Of a stretch of 64,000 nt of DNA, positions 1-7,523 are shown piece after piece; positions within the stretch are counted from its first letter, which is position 1, and each line of letters starts with the position of its first letter. The stretch covers positions 1 to 64,000 of the forward strand of contig JAQUTL010000005.1 in the NCBI GenBank assembly GCA_028709805.1, given 5' to 3'. This stretch comes from Victivallaceae bacterium. Its GTDB lineage: Bacteria > Verrucomicrobiota > Lentisphaeria > Victivallales > Victivallaceae. Below the pieces are notes generated by a model. It had not been told where the DNA came from, ran no database searches, and worked only from the letters and a program-made list of their open reading frames with translations. Both the position numbers and the translations under genes were made by a program.

Positions 1-567
1 ATCGTCACGCTGTTTCCGTAGCGGATAATAGACGGCATTGCGGATTTCAGTATAGGAAACAAAACAAATGGATGCAAAAGCCTTTTCGCTTTTCAACACA
101 AACTGTTCGCCGAGTTTGCCAAGTTTCCTCGCATAGCTTAACTGGTGCAGCGAGATTTCATTGTTCACAAACGCACGGGCAAAGGAGAAATAGGAATCGT
201 CGGCGCGATATCCGATAACAGCGTCAAAATCCTTGAGTTCAATCAGATAATGCGCGGTCAGCCATTCCACGGCACGTTGCATCACCGGCGTGGACACGCG
301 AACCATCCGGTAGTGCATCAGCAAAGCCAGCCAATGCAGTATGGTATAGTCATCGGAAGAAAGGTTCAAGATGTTCAGCTCATCGGACGGGATCTCATAT
401 TGATTCACATACCCATCGGAATTTTCACTGCATGCCCATTCCTTGGCTAGCTCGATATTCTCGGTACAATAGAATCCCTGACCGTAATCGTTATACGGTT
501 TTCCTTTGCCGAATTCCGGCTTGGAAATAATTTCCGGCGAGCCGTGATATAAGGTCAGTTTGTTCAT
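1..567 (-). CDS. DUF3990 domain protein (3' end cut by window edge)
   Basis: An open frame starts at the ATG at 567 behind a good ribosome site (AGGAG, read on the minus strand) and stays open to base 1, giving 189 visible residues. The N-terminus MNKLTLYHGSPEIISKPEFG, then DYGQGFYCTENIELAKEWAC, matches the DUF3990 family: a short strand, YHGS, and a GFY(C)T step. From memory of the family, this resembles the fold of ADP-ribosyltransferase-like proteins, but no function is established. Family members are usually about 160-200 residues, so little is missing. The gene is rather AT-rich compared with its neighbours, which fits an accessory gene. Its promoter carries a 12-bp direct repeat (separate entry). 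Family call good; function unknown. Confidence 0.8.
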   Translation of the reverse strand, partial: MNKLTLYHGSPEIISKPEFGKGKPYNDYGQGFYCTENIELAKEWACSENSDGYVNQYEIPSDELNILNLSSDDYTILHWLALLMHYRMVRVSTPVMQRAVEWLTAHYLIELKDFDAVIGYRADDSYFSFARAFVNNEISLHQLSYARKLGKLGEQFVLKSEKAFASICFVSYTEIRNAVYYPLRKQRDD

Positions 568-582
568 TTTTTCTCCTGTAAA

Positions 583-625
583 ATACTTCCATAGAGTTAT
601 CCTTGTGATTAATATACTTCCATAG
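583..625 (-). repeat. 12-bp direct repeat, operator candidate
   Basis: The word ATACTTCCATAG occurs at 583-594 and again at 614-625 (minus-strand reading CTATGGAAGTAT). The copies start 31 bp apart, about three helical turns. One copy sits between the -35 and -10 elements and the other sits just upstream of the ribosome site. This is the layout of a repressor operator pair. No regulator gene is visible in the window. Confidence 0.5.
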
Positions 626-638
626 ACGCACTTTTTCA
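611..638 (-). promoter_or_regulatory. Promoter of the DUF3990 gene
   Basis: Read on the minus strand, TTGAAA (633-638), 16 bp, TATATT (611-616), about 44 bp upstream of the start codon. One copy of a 12-bp repeat lies between the -35 and -10 boxes. Confidence 0.6.
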
Positions 639-909
639 AGTGGCGTTTTGAAACAAAACTATTTTTACGGCTCCCATCGGCCGTTGTAAGTGAAATTTCT
701 AAAAAACCGCGAAAAGTAAGTGTTTTGATAAAAAAGTAAGAGTTTCTGCAAAACCTGATATGCCGCAAATGGACGCAATTTCGGGCCGATTTTCCGACGG
801 GACGTTTTTCCTGTTATTCCGGTGTCCAAATGTAATTCATCTAAAATTGACGGCCTTTTGTTGCCTTGATGGAAACCGAGTTTCTTGCTCAAAATATGCG
901 ATTTATGAC

Positions 910-938
910 TTGACAAAATCTCCGTTTGACAGTATCAT
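910..938 (+). promoter_or_regulatory. Orphan sigma-70-like promoter
   Basis: TTGACA (910-915), exactly 17 bp, TATCAT (933-938). It is a near-consensus promoter on the plus strand, but what follows is the terminator and 3' end of a minus-strand gene. It could drive a short antisense or untranslated RNA, or be chance in AT-rich DNA. Confidence 0.35.
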
Positions 939-1020
939 ATATTACTGTGTATTCGGCATGCGATAGACAAAGTTTAGAAGAATCACACTTGCTCTACGTT
1001 TTTTTGCGGCATAAAAATGA

Positions 1021-1048
1021 AAAGCCGCAACGGTTTTTCCGTTGCGGC
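1021..1048 (-). terminator. Rho-independent terminator of the symporter fusion
   Basis: A perfect 10-bp stem GCCGCAACGG / CCGTTGCGGC (1024-1033 and 1039-1048) has a 5-nt loop. On the minus strand it is followed by TTTTCATTTTT. It lies 34 bp past the stop of the symporter gene. Confidence 0.8.
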
Positions 1049-1081
1049 CATATGGACTCTGCGGCAGGCGTGCCGCCGCCG

Positions 1082-3235
1082 TCATTGTTTTTTCAGGATC
1101 ACGTTGTTCAGAATGGACCAGCGCTCCGGCTTCGGCTGGACGTTGATGCCTTTGATCCAATAGTCGTATCCGCGATCAAATTCGCCGTTCAGCCGCTTGA
1201 GTTTCAGCCACAGGTTTAGGTATTCCAGAAACTGGGTGTCGCCGTTCTCAATGCCGTAGGCGATAATGTCACGGAACTGGCGTTTGGGGATGAACAGATC
1301 GTATTCCGGATGCAGAATAGTCCAGGCCGACCCGGTCTCGGCGGTGGTAAGCAGCGCTTTGGCCGGACATTTGCCGCTGAAAAATTCATCGTAAGAGTTC
1401 AGCTTGACCAGCAGATGGTTCGGAAGATATTTCTTCAGCCGGTCGAAATCGGCGCCGGCAAGGGCGGCGATGGCGAATGACGGCGTGAGGATCATCCGTG
1501 GATTTTTTATCAGTTCATCCTTGCGGTAGTCGGGCACTACCAGCGCCAGCGACAGTTCAAGATAGTGGTCGGTAAACGCCAGCTTTCCCAGCCGTCCGGC
1601 GCTGATTGAAAGATTGCTCATGACGATGTCCACCTGGTTGGCGTTGAGCGGTGAGGCCGGATCGTCGAATGATATCGGATAAAATTCAATGCGCGTGCAG
1701 CCGAGGTCGGTGGCCAGCTGGTGGGCCATTTCCACGTCCAGACCGATCAGTTCGTGACGGCTGTTGAAGAATGCGAACGGCATCATGTTCATGTTGCTGC
1801 CGACGCGCAGAACCCCGGTCTTGCGGATGCGGTCGAGGTGTCCGGTTTCGCACGGCGGCTGCGGCGGCGGCAGCGCGGCGAACACTTCGGTGTCCAGCGT
1901 ACTTTTGATGCGCATCGCGTCGAGCGTCTGCCGTTGGTCGGCCGGAGGACGCACCACGTTGGAAAGCACAAAACCCAGACCGGCGAGAACCGGTGCCGAG
2001 ATTACGCCGATAATTATCAGTCTCGGAGCCAATTTGCGCCAGCTCCAGACGGCCCGCCCGGTCATCCACGCCGCGAAAAGCGCGGCGAAGCAGAATACGG
2101 CGAACGCCTCCACCGCATATTTCACATTGTCGGTAATCACGCTGGAGACCGTAAACAGCTCGAACATATCCGACGGCAGTTGGAAGATCGAAAGCAGGAA
2201 CGGAATCGCCACCTTGGCGCTCCCGAACAGCGTCAGGGTTCCGGTGCCGTACAAATTGAGGTAATCAAGCGGCGCGAACTGCACGTTGTTGAACCACGCC
2301 GCAAACAGAATGAACAGCAGATCCATCAGCTGGCCGGCGCACGGCAGAATAAATGTTATCGGGATGATGATCTTCGCCATGTTCCGGCTGTCTTCGTTGC
2401 TTATCCGGTGCAGTTCAAAAAGCTTTTTGGTGTTGTCCACCAGCAGCGGCAGCACGATGAACAAATTTCCGGTGAGCAGCACGGTGAGCATCGCGGTGCG
2501 GCTTACCACCATGAGCTCGCGGTATTTGAACGGCGTGAACGCGGTGAGCAACAGCGGCAGGATAAGAAAGAACAGCAGTCCGCCCATGGTCAGGAACGCG
2601 GCGAGATAGACCACCAGACGGCTGAGCTGTTCGGGGTACATCGTTCCGGCCGCGTCGGCCACCAGCGCGAAAATGCCGATCGGCGACAGTTTCACCAGCA
2701 GCAGTGTCAGCCGTGACAGCACCTCGCCGGAGACGTCCAGCAGCGCGAGCAGGTTTTGTTTGCGGGGAATTCCCATCAGCACAACGCCGCACATTATGCT
2801 GAACAGCGTGACGGCCGGAACCACATTGTTGGCCAGTGCGTTGAATGGATTGGCCGGAATGAACAGCTTGATGTAGTCCAGATCATTTGTACCGATGAGG
2901 ATGCTCGGGCTGAAGAAAGAGGAGGACTGCCAGTTCGGAAACGTCAGCGGCATCAGCGTCATCAACGCAAACACCACCGACCACAGCGCCAGCACCATGA
3001 TTATGCCGCGCTTGGCCAGCGATTTCGCCTGCCCCGGATCAAGACAGCCGAAGCTCTGGATCAGAGAAACGAAAATATAAGGCAGCACACTGACCTGCAT
3101 CAGCGCGATGAACGCCTGTCCGATGACTTTCAGATGCTGACACCATTCACCCAGAAAAAGTCCGGTGAGGATTCCGAGAGCAACCGCCAGCAGGATCATT
3201 ATCAGCAACAGCGAGGAACCGTTTTGTTTTTTCAT
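1082..3235 (-). CDS. Cation:dicarboxylate symporter (SDF) fused to periplasmic solute-binding domain
   Basis: This 717-residue protein has two parts. Residues about 1-420 form a polytopic membrane domain of the DAACS/SDF (GltP/DctA) family. Residues about 460-700 match a family 3 extracellular solute-binding domain (IRKTGVLRVGSN, then LIGLDVEMAHQLATDLG). The two are joined by a last membrane segment near 405-430, which would put the binding domain in the periplasm. Such fusions are known as a subfamily and are thought to import amino acids or dicarboxylates. Oddly, the usual SDF substrate motifs are degenerate: the serine-rich hairpin region reads TGNLFIVLP, and the NMDGT motif region reads PCAGQLMD. 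The transported ion and substrate may therefore be unusual. The ribosome site before the chosen ATG is weak. The gene appears to be transcribed alone and ends at a strong terminator. Confidence 0.85.
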   Translation of the reverse strand: MKKQNGSSLLLIMILLAVALGILTGLFLGEWCQHLKVIGQAFIALMQVSVLPYIFVSLIQSFGCLDPGQAKSLAKRGIIMVLALWSVVFALMTLMPLTFPNWQSSSFFSPSILIGTNDLDYIKLFIPANPFNALANNVVPAVTLFSIMCGVVLMGIPRKQNLLALLDVSGEVLSRLTLLLVKLSPIGIFALVADAAGTMYPEQLSRLVVYLAAFLTMGGLLFFLILPLLLTAFTPFKYRELMVVSRTAMLTVLLTGNLFIVLPLLVDNTKKLFELHRISNEDSRNMAKIIIPITFILPCAGQLMDLLFILFAAWFNNVQFAPLDYLNLYGTGTLTLFGSAKVAIPFLLSIFQLPSDMFELFTVSSVITDNVKYAVEAFAVFCFAALFAAWMTGRAVWSWRKLAPRLIIIGVISAPVLAGLGFVLSNVVRPPADQRQTLDAMRIKSTLDTEVFAALPPPQPPCETGHLDRIRKTGVLRVGSNMNMMPFAFFNSRHELIGLDVEMAHQLATDLGCTRIEFYPISFDDPASPLNANQVDIVMSNLSISAGRLGKLAFTDHYLELSLALVVPDYRKDELIKNPRMILTPSFAIAALAGADFDRLKKYLPNHLLVKLNSYDEFFSGKCPAKALLTTAETGSAWTILHPEYDLFIPKRQFRDIIAYGIENGDTQFLEYLNLWLKLKRLNGEFDRGYDYWIKGINVQPKPERWSILNNVILKKQ

Positions 3236-3341
3236 CTGTTTACCGTCGGACGACGCCTTTCGTGTTCTTTGAAAATCCGGTGTCTAATATACATCGTGAT
3301 TGAAAAAAGCCATAGCGACTTTATGTTGCCGGTCGAATAAA

Positions 3342-4361
3342 TCACAGCGCATTCCTCATGAACTGTCCGTGCAGGTCGCCGAGCATGGCGAAACGTCCGC
3401 GTTTTGCCCGGTCATAGTCGCCCTGCCGGGCGGTCAACACGATGGCGAAGAAGCCGTTTTCAAGATCGGCGATCATGGTTTGGCCGCTCCATCCGGAATG
3501 ATAGACGGTGCGCGCCGGAAAGCCGGTCGGCTTGAACGGATCGTCGATCAGAAAGCCGACGCCGCGCTTGATGTGCAGCGCGGCGGGAATGGTGTTGGTG
3601 GAAAATTCCGCGATATCGGAGGCGTTGAGCAGTGGCGCGCCGCCGTTCAGCAGCATAAGGTTGAACTTGGCCAAATCGGGGGCGGTGGTGAAGGCGCCGG
3701 CGTTGCCGGCGCAGAGGCCGTCGCGATAAATGCGGAAGCTGGTGGGGTCGGATATTTCACCGGCGTGCGGCATGGCAAAGGTGCGGGCCAGCCGCGAAAT
3801 GTCGTCCGTCACCGGACGGCCGAGTGAAGTGTCGTTCATTTTCAGCGGCGCAAATATCGTGTGTCGGCAGAACGTATTGAGCGGTTCGCCGGAAACTTTT
3901 TCCACGATCGCGCCCAGCAGCAGAAAGTTCCAGCAGGCGTACTCGTAACGGGTGCGCGGCGGGAAGATCGGCGGACGGCGCAGAATGTCGCGCATCATGG
4001 CCCGGCCGTCTTCGGAGAAATAGGGAATCGGGCCGCCGTTCAGGGCGAAACCGCTGATGTGGGTGGCGAGGTCGCGGACCGTGACCGGCGCAATCAGGGC
4101 GGCGTGAAAATCGATATAGTCGGTGAACGGGCGGTCCATATCCACGCCGAGCAGCCGCAGCGCCGGAGCGACGGCGATGACTTTGGTGATACTGGCGACG
4201 TCGAATATGGAATCGTCGCGCATCGGCACTCCGCCGCTTCTGTCGGCGAACCCGAAGTGTTCAATCCGTTTGATTCCGGTGCGGTCGCCGGCGCAGACCA
4301 CCGCGCCGTCTATTACTCCGTCCGCGATTTCCGCGGCGATCTCATCTTGGTAGGCGGACAT
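3342..4361 (-). CDS. Serine hydrolase of the beta-lactamase/class C esterase family
   Basis: The 339-residue protein has the class C beta-lactamase/DD-peptidase fold. The catalytic motif SITK is at residues 57-60, and a late HSGWSG block corresponds to the third (H/K)-x-G motif. The second motif, normally Y-x-N or Y-S-D in YSNxxYxLLG, reads YACWNFLLLG (141-150), so the third residue is cysteine. There is no signal peptide, so the protein is probably cytoplasmic; an esterase or a peptidase are both possible. The ATG at 4361 is preferred over the one at 4379 because a GGAGG lies 11 nt before it and overlaps the upstream ATG. The gene lies downstream of the SIMPL genes but after a strong terminator, so it probably has its own promoter. 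Confidence 0.8.
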   Translation of the reverse strand: MSAYQDEIAAEIADGVIDGAVVCAGDRTGIKRIEHFGFADRSGGVPMRDDSIFDVASITKVIAVAPALRLLGVDMDRPFTDYIDFHAALIAPVTVRDLATHISGFALNGGPIPYFSEDGRAMMRDILRRPPIFPPRTRYEYACWNFLLLGAIVEKVSGEPLNTFCRHTIFAPLKMNDTSLGRPVTDDISRLARTFAMPHAGEISDPTSFRIYRDGLCAGNAGAFTTAPDLAKFNLMLLNGGAPLLNASDIAEFSTNTIPAALHIKRGVGFLIDDPFKPTGFPARTVYHSGWSGQTMIADLENGFFAIVLTARQGDYDRAKRGRFAMLGDLHGQFMRNAL

Positions 4362-4390
4362 GCTGACAACAACCTCCATTGCTTATTACG

Positions 4391-4419
4391 AAAAAGCCGC
4401 CGCGCAACGGCGCGGCGGC
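4391..4419 (-). terminator. Rho-independent terminator after the SIMPL genes
   Basis: A 10-bp GC-only stem, GCCGCCGCGC (4396-4405) with GCGCGGCGGC (4410-4419), has a 4-nt loop. On the minus strand it is followed by TTTTT (4395-4391). It ends the SIMPL pair before the serine hydrolase gene. Confidence 0.75.
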
Positions 4420-4434
4420 GGCGGAATCGAAATG

Positions 4435-5127
4435 TCATTTTACCGAATAGTCGGCGTACAACGCCAGCGAAACGACCAGCTCGGCGCCGTTCCCGCTGTC
4501 GATGCTTACGCTGCGCGGCGGCTCGGCCTTCAACAGTTTGCCGACTCTGAATCCGCCGGAAGCGGCAATCCGTTCGGCTTTGGTCTTTGCGTCGGCTCCG
4601 GCGGCGGCAAGCAACTCGTCGTAGCACTGCCTCGGCTCGGAGCAGGTGTAGTGGATGGACGAAACGGACACTTCCGCCCCCTCGGCCATCAGCTGCTGCG
4701 GAAGCTGACTGCCGTAGTCGGCCAGCGGCAGATTGGCGGTGGAGACGTCGACGGTGCGGCTGAGTACGAAGAAGCGGATTTCCGCCGTGTCGAAGCCGTT
4801 GCGGTCACGGACGAACGTTGGCATGAGCGTTATGGGCGAGCTGGAAAGCTCGTCGGCCTTGAAGCCGGCGCCGTACATGAGATTACGGGCTTTGGCGCAT
4901 TCGGCTTCGAGCCGGGCGTAGCCGGCGGAGATGTTTTTGCTGTTGACGGTGACGGTGAAGGAAAATTCGGCGCGGTCGGCCGGAACCTTTCTGCTCGCCA
5001 ACCCGATTACGTTGATGGTGTCGCTTCCGTCCTTGAAGTTGATCTTGAGATTGGAGAGCAGCAGGGCCGAGGCGATGGCGGCAACGCCGATGATTCCGGC
5101 GCAGACAACGATGGTTTTATTAAACAT
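4435..5127 (-). CDS. SIMPL (DUF541) domain protein, second copy
   Basis: The 230-residue protein has an N-terminal membrane anchor (about 6-26) followed by a SIMPL/DUF541 domain: DTINVIGLASRKVPADRAEF, a helix with DELSSSPITLMPTF, then a C-terminal strand set. SIMPL proteins are envelope proteins of unclear function that form oligomers; some bacterial members are linked to oxidative stress. The gene follows the first SIMPL gene by 10 bp on the same strand and is a diverged tandem copy of it. A GC-rich terminator follows directly. Confidence 0.85.
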   Translation of the reverse strand: MFNKTIVVCAGIIGVAAIASALLLSNLKINFKDGSDTINVIGLASRKVPADRAEFSFTVTVNSKNISAGYARLEAECAKARNLMYGAGFKADELSSSPITLMPTFVRDRNGFDTAEIRFFVLSRTVDVSTANLPLADYGSQLPQQLMAEGAEVSVSSIHYTCSEPRQCYDELLAAAGADAKTKAERIAASGGFRVGKLLKAEPPRSVSIDSGNGAELVVSLALYADYSVK

Positions 5128-5137
5128 TTATTTACCT

Positions 5138-5881
5138 CTAACGGGTGGAAAATTCCAGTGCGACGACGATTTTTATGACCTTTTCCGGCGACGACGTGTC
5201 ATATACGCCATAATCGGACATCTCCGATGACGCCGGCCGGTTGATCTGGATTACTCCGAGTCTGGCCGAAAGCAGTTCCTTGAGTTCCGCTCCGCCCTCC
5301 TTGGCCATGATTTCGGCTCTGGCGGCGGCGCTTTTGCTGGCTTCGGCGGTCAGCGCCAGCTTGTAGGCCTCCGGATTGCTGATGAAATACTCCGGAACGG
5401 CCACGTTTATCTGGATGCCGTTGGCCAGCAAGGTGTTGAGCTTTCGGTAGTTGTCGCTTATTCGTTTCACGTCTTTTGTACAGATGCGGATGGTCTGGCT
5501 GAGGTTGAAATAAAGAAGCTCGCCGGTCTCTTCGCCGTTGACATAGCGGAACACCCGGTTGAAAACCACGCCGTCCACGTTGATCTCCTCCGGTTTGAAT
5601 CCAAATTCGGCCAGCATTTTCGTGACTTCCGCGCATTGCGTTGAAATGGTCTTGTATCCGGCGGCGAGGTCGGTTGACTGCACCGTAAGAGCGGCGGAAA
5701 AACTGCCGAGGTCGGCGGTTACCAGTTTCTCGGCATAGCCTTTTGCCGAGATGGTGGTTTCCCGCTGGATCTTTACCATGAAACGGCTCAGCAGCCATGC
5801 CGAAGCCACCATCGCCAGTGCCAGAAAAATGCTTCCGGCGGCAACCATCATGAATTTGCCGCGGGGGGCGGTGAATGTCAT
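5138..5881 (-). CDS. SIMPL (DUF541) domain protein, first copy
   Basis: This is a 247-residue protein with an N-terminal anchor (about 10-33) and a SIMPL domain (ETTISAKGYAEKLVTADLGS, LAEFGFKPEEINVDGVVFN). The longer frame that reaches 6343 is not used: the ATG at 5881 has a GGAGAGAAGAA ribosome site, and a promoter lies just upstream. It is organised like the downstream paralogue (anchor, SIMPL strand start, alternating helix), so the pair arose by duplication. A conserved cysteine occurs in each (STQCAEV here, EAECAKA in the partner). Confidence 0.85.
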   Translation of the reverse strand: MTFTAPRGKFMMVAAGSIFLALAMVASAWLLSRFMVKIQRETTISAKGYAEKLVTADLGSFSAALTVQSTDLAAGYKTISTQCAEVTKMLAEFGFKPEEINVDGVVFNRVFRYVNGEETGELLYFNLSQTIRICTKDVKRISDNYRKLNTLLANGIQINVAVPEYFISNPEAYKLALTAEASKSAAARAEIMAKEGGAELKELLSARLGVIQINRPASSEMSDYGVYDTSSPEKVIKIVVALEFSTR

Positions 5882-5921
5882 TTTCTTCTCTCCTTGTTTT
5901 TTTATTTCAGACTTGTTATAA

Positions 5922-5950
5922 ACGATACCATTCCGGCGGCGCGATTGCAA
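5922..5950 (-). promoter_or_regulatory. Promoter of the SIMPL pair
   Basis: On the minus strand: TTGCAA (5945-5950), 17 bp, TATCGT (5922-5927), about 40 bp upstream of the start at 5881. Confidence 0.5.
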
Positions 5951-5994
5951 GCATTTTTTCGAAAAAAAGATATTTACCGGAATCGTGCCGCGAT

Positions 5995-6022
5995 TTGACT
6001 TTTTATTTTTATAATGTATATT
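5995..6022 (+). promoter_or_regulatory. Promoter of the 6113 secreted-protein gene
   Basis: TTGACT (5995-6000), 16 bp, TATATT (6017-6022). It is divergent from the SIMPL promoter and leaves a leader of roughly 85 nt. Confidence 0.65.
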
Positions 6023-6112
6023 CCGTTTCTCAAGAGGAAAAGAGAAAAATTCGCCGTTTCCGGCGCATTGTATTGCATTGTTCTGCGCAACCCAAAAGAA
6101 GAGGAGGATCGT

Positions 6113-6637
6113 ATGAACAGAAACATCGTTGTGTCTTTGTTGGCCGCCGGTGTCGCGGCCGCGGTCGGCGGAGCCTTTGCCGTCAGTCGTGCGTCGGCGG
6201 AGGACTCCGCCGCGACAACCACCCAGACCTATGCGCCGAACCGGTTCGCGCTTTTGGCCGGCAAGGTGGATGTGAATTCCATGGTCAGCGGTCAGCAGTA
6301 CACTATGAACACCATTGTTCTGCTGGACGGGCAGACCGGCCATGTGTGGATGCTGCAGGCCACCGTGAGCCAGAACAATGTTCCGGTGCTTTCACAGGCC
6401 ACGTTTGTTCCGGCGCAGGTGAGCAATCAGGCGCTGCTGCCGCCGCCGGGACCGAACTCGGAGTTCAACGGCGACATTCAGCCCAATGCCGAAGGCGTGG
6501 ACATGCCGATGAGTCAGACCGGGCCGAACGGTCCTTACGGCGGAGACATCACCACCAATCCCAACGGCAGTGTTTCCACCAACGCCGTTGGAGTGACCGC
6601 GCCGATGGGCGAAGCCGCGACGATGGGCGGAATGTAG
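6113..6637 (+). CDS. Secreted protein of unknown function, Asn/Gly/Pro-rich tail
   Basis: The 174-residue protein is not recognised. The start at 6113 is chosen because a GAGGAGG ribosome site lies just before it and the N-terminus is then a clean Sec signal peptide (MNRNIVVSLLAAGVAAAVGG, with cleavage likely after SRASA). The mature part begins with a hydrophilic segment (YAPNRFALLAGKVDVNSM), a strand-rich core (NTIVLLDGQTGHVWMLQA) and a low-complexity tail rich in N, G, P and V. The N-terminal core looks like a short beta fold found in small exported proteins, but no family is claimed. The gene is flanked by its own promoter and a terminator-like hairpin. Confidence 0.7.
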   Translation: MNRNIVVSLLAAGVAAAVGGAFAVSRASAEDSAATTTQTYAPNRFALLAGKVDVNSMVSGQQYTMNTIVLLDGQTGHVWMLQATVSQNNVPVLSQATFVPAQVSNQALLPPPGPNSEFNGDIQPNAEGVDMPMSQTGPNGPYGGDITTNPNGSVSTNAVGVTAPMGEAATMGGM

Positions 6638-6651
6638 TCGTTTCCGGGCTG

Positions 6652-6696
6652 GCGCTGTCGTGCGGCCGGATTCTTTTTCATGGCCGCACGACGCGC
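6652..6696 (+). terminator. Hairpin terminator after the 6113 gene
   Basis: An 11-bp perfect inverted repeat, GTCGTGCGGCC (6657-6667) and GGCCGCACGAC (6682-6692), is extended by GCGC on both sides. A weaker T-run follows only at about 6711-6715, so termination may be partial. Confidence 0.5.
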
Positions 6697-6728
6697 TCCG
6701 GACGTTTGGCTTTTTAAGAAAACCCGAC

Positions 6729-6756
6729 TTGAAATGCGGTCATTCGGTGCTAAATT
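6729..6756 (+). promoter_or_regulatory. Promoter of the 6801 lipoprotein gene
   Basis: TTGAAA (6729-6734), 16 bp, TAAATT (6751-6756), 45 bp before the start codon. Confidence 0.55.
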
Positions 6757-6800
6757 CTACACCGTCATCAAATGTAACTTGAACGCAATGGAGGTCGGTC

Positions 6801-7466
6801 ATGGAAATGGGAAAGATGCTGAAGAGTCTGATTGTCGGAGCGGTCGCGGCGGTCGCCGCCGGCTGCAACGCGCCCTACGGCGCCGGCGTGCTGACGGCGG
6901 AGTGGACGCCGTTTCAGATCGGCGCCCGCCCGTTCTTCGCGCTGTTCAACACCGAGCGGTGCACGGCGGACAAGGACCACGAGATAGACTTCACGGAGTT
7001 TCCGTCGGTCTACGGCGCGGAGTTCAACTTCTACTGCGGCGGCATCGACAATCTTGTCGGCATCGGCGCCGGACTCGCCAGCATGACCGCCAACAATTAC
7101 GGTATTCAGGTTTCGGCGCTGGCCGGAACCCGTTACAACAACTATTTCATGAATATGATCGGCGTATGGAACTTCTCGGCCGGCAACAACTACGGGTTTG
7201 AATTCGCCACGTTCAACCTGCCGCTGGAATACGACCGGATGAACCGCAACTACGGTGTTGAACTCGGCGCCGCCAACATTCAGGAGAATCACGGCGTTCA
7301 GATCGGTCTGGTCAACGTCTCCGGCGGAAAGACCGCGGAGGATGTTTCCGGACTTCAGCTTGGCGTGTTCAATGTCAATGACACCGACGCCGACGGGCGC
7401 TGTTGTCAGATCGGTTTGCTTAACATCAACAAAGGCTGGTATGTGCCGCTGATACTGTACCGGTAA
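6801..7466 (+). CDS. Lipoprotein with LA_2272-type surface repeats
   Basis: The 221-residue protein begins with a hydrophobic stretch ending in AAVAAGCN, a lipobox-like site, so it is probably a lipoprotein. The second half carries repeats of the pattern G-x-Q-[IL]-G-L-x-N: GVQIGLVNVSG, GLQLGVFNVND, CQIGLLNINK, with looser copies before (YGVELGAANIQ). This is the signature of the LA_2272 surface-repeat family; the repeats probably stack as short strands. Function is unknown. The start has GGAGG 6 nt upstream. The lipocalin gene follows within 60 bp, so the two may be co-transcribed. Confidence 0.65.
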   Translation: MEMGKMLKSLIVGAVAAVAAGCNAPYGAGVLTAEWTPFQIGARPFFALFNTERCTADKDHEIDFTEFPSVYGAEFNFYCGGIDNLVGIGAGLASMTANNYGIQVSALAGTRYNNYFMNMIGVWNFSAGNNYGFEFATFNLPLEYDRMNRNYGVELGAANIQENHGVQIGLVNVSGGKTAEDVSGLQLGVFNVNDTDADGRCCQIGLLNINKGWYVPLILYR

Positions 7467-7523
7467 AAATTGCGTCAGTTTCTTGTTCCGTCCGGCCAAA
7501 ACAATAAATGGGGGGAGTGCGGT

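Larger units (their letters stand above)
568..1081. other. Intergenic region, 514 bp
   Basis: This AT-rich stretch separates the DUF3990 gene from the symporter fusion. It holds the DUF3990 promoter with its repeat, a plus-strand consensus promoter at 910-938 that leads into no clear gene, and the terminator of the minus-strand symporter gene at 1021-1048. A minus-strand frame at 665-916 starts with TTG, lacks a ribosome site and resembles nothing recognised; it is not called. Confidence 0.6.

Noticed and set aside
665-916. An 83-residue minus-strand ORF in the first intergenic region
   Set aside because: It starts with TTG, has no ribosome site and no recognisable sequence.
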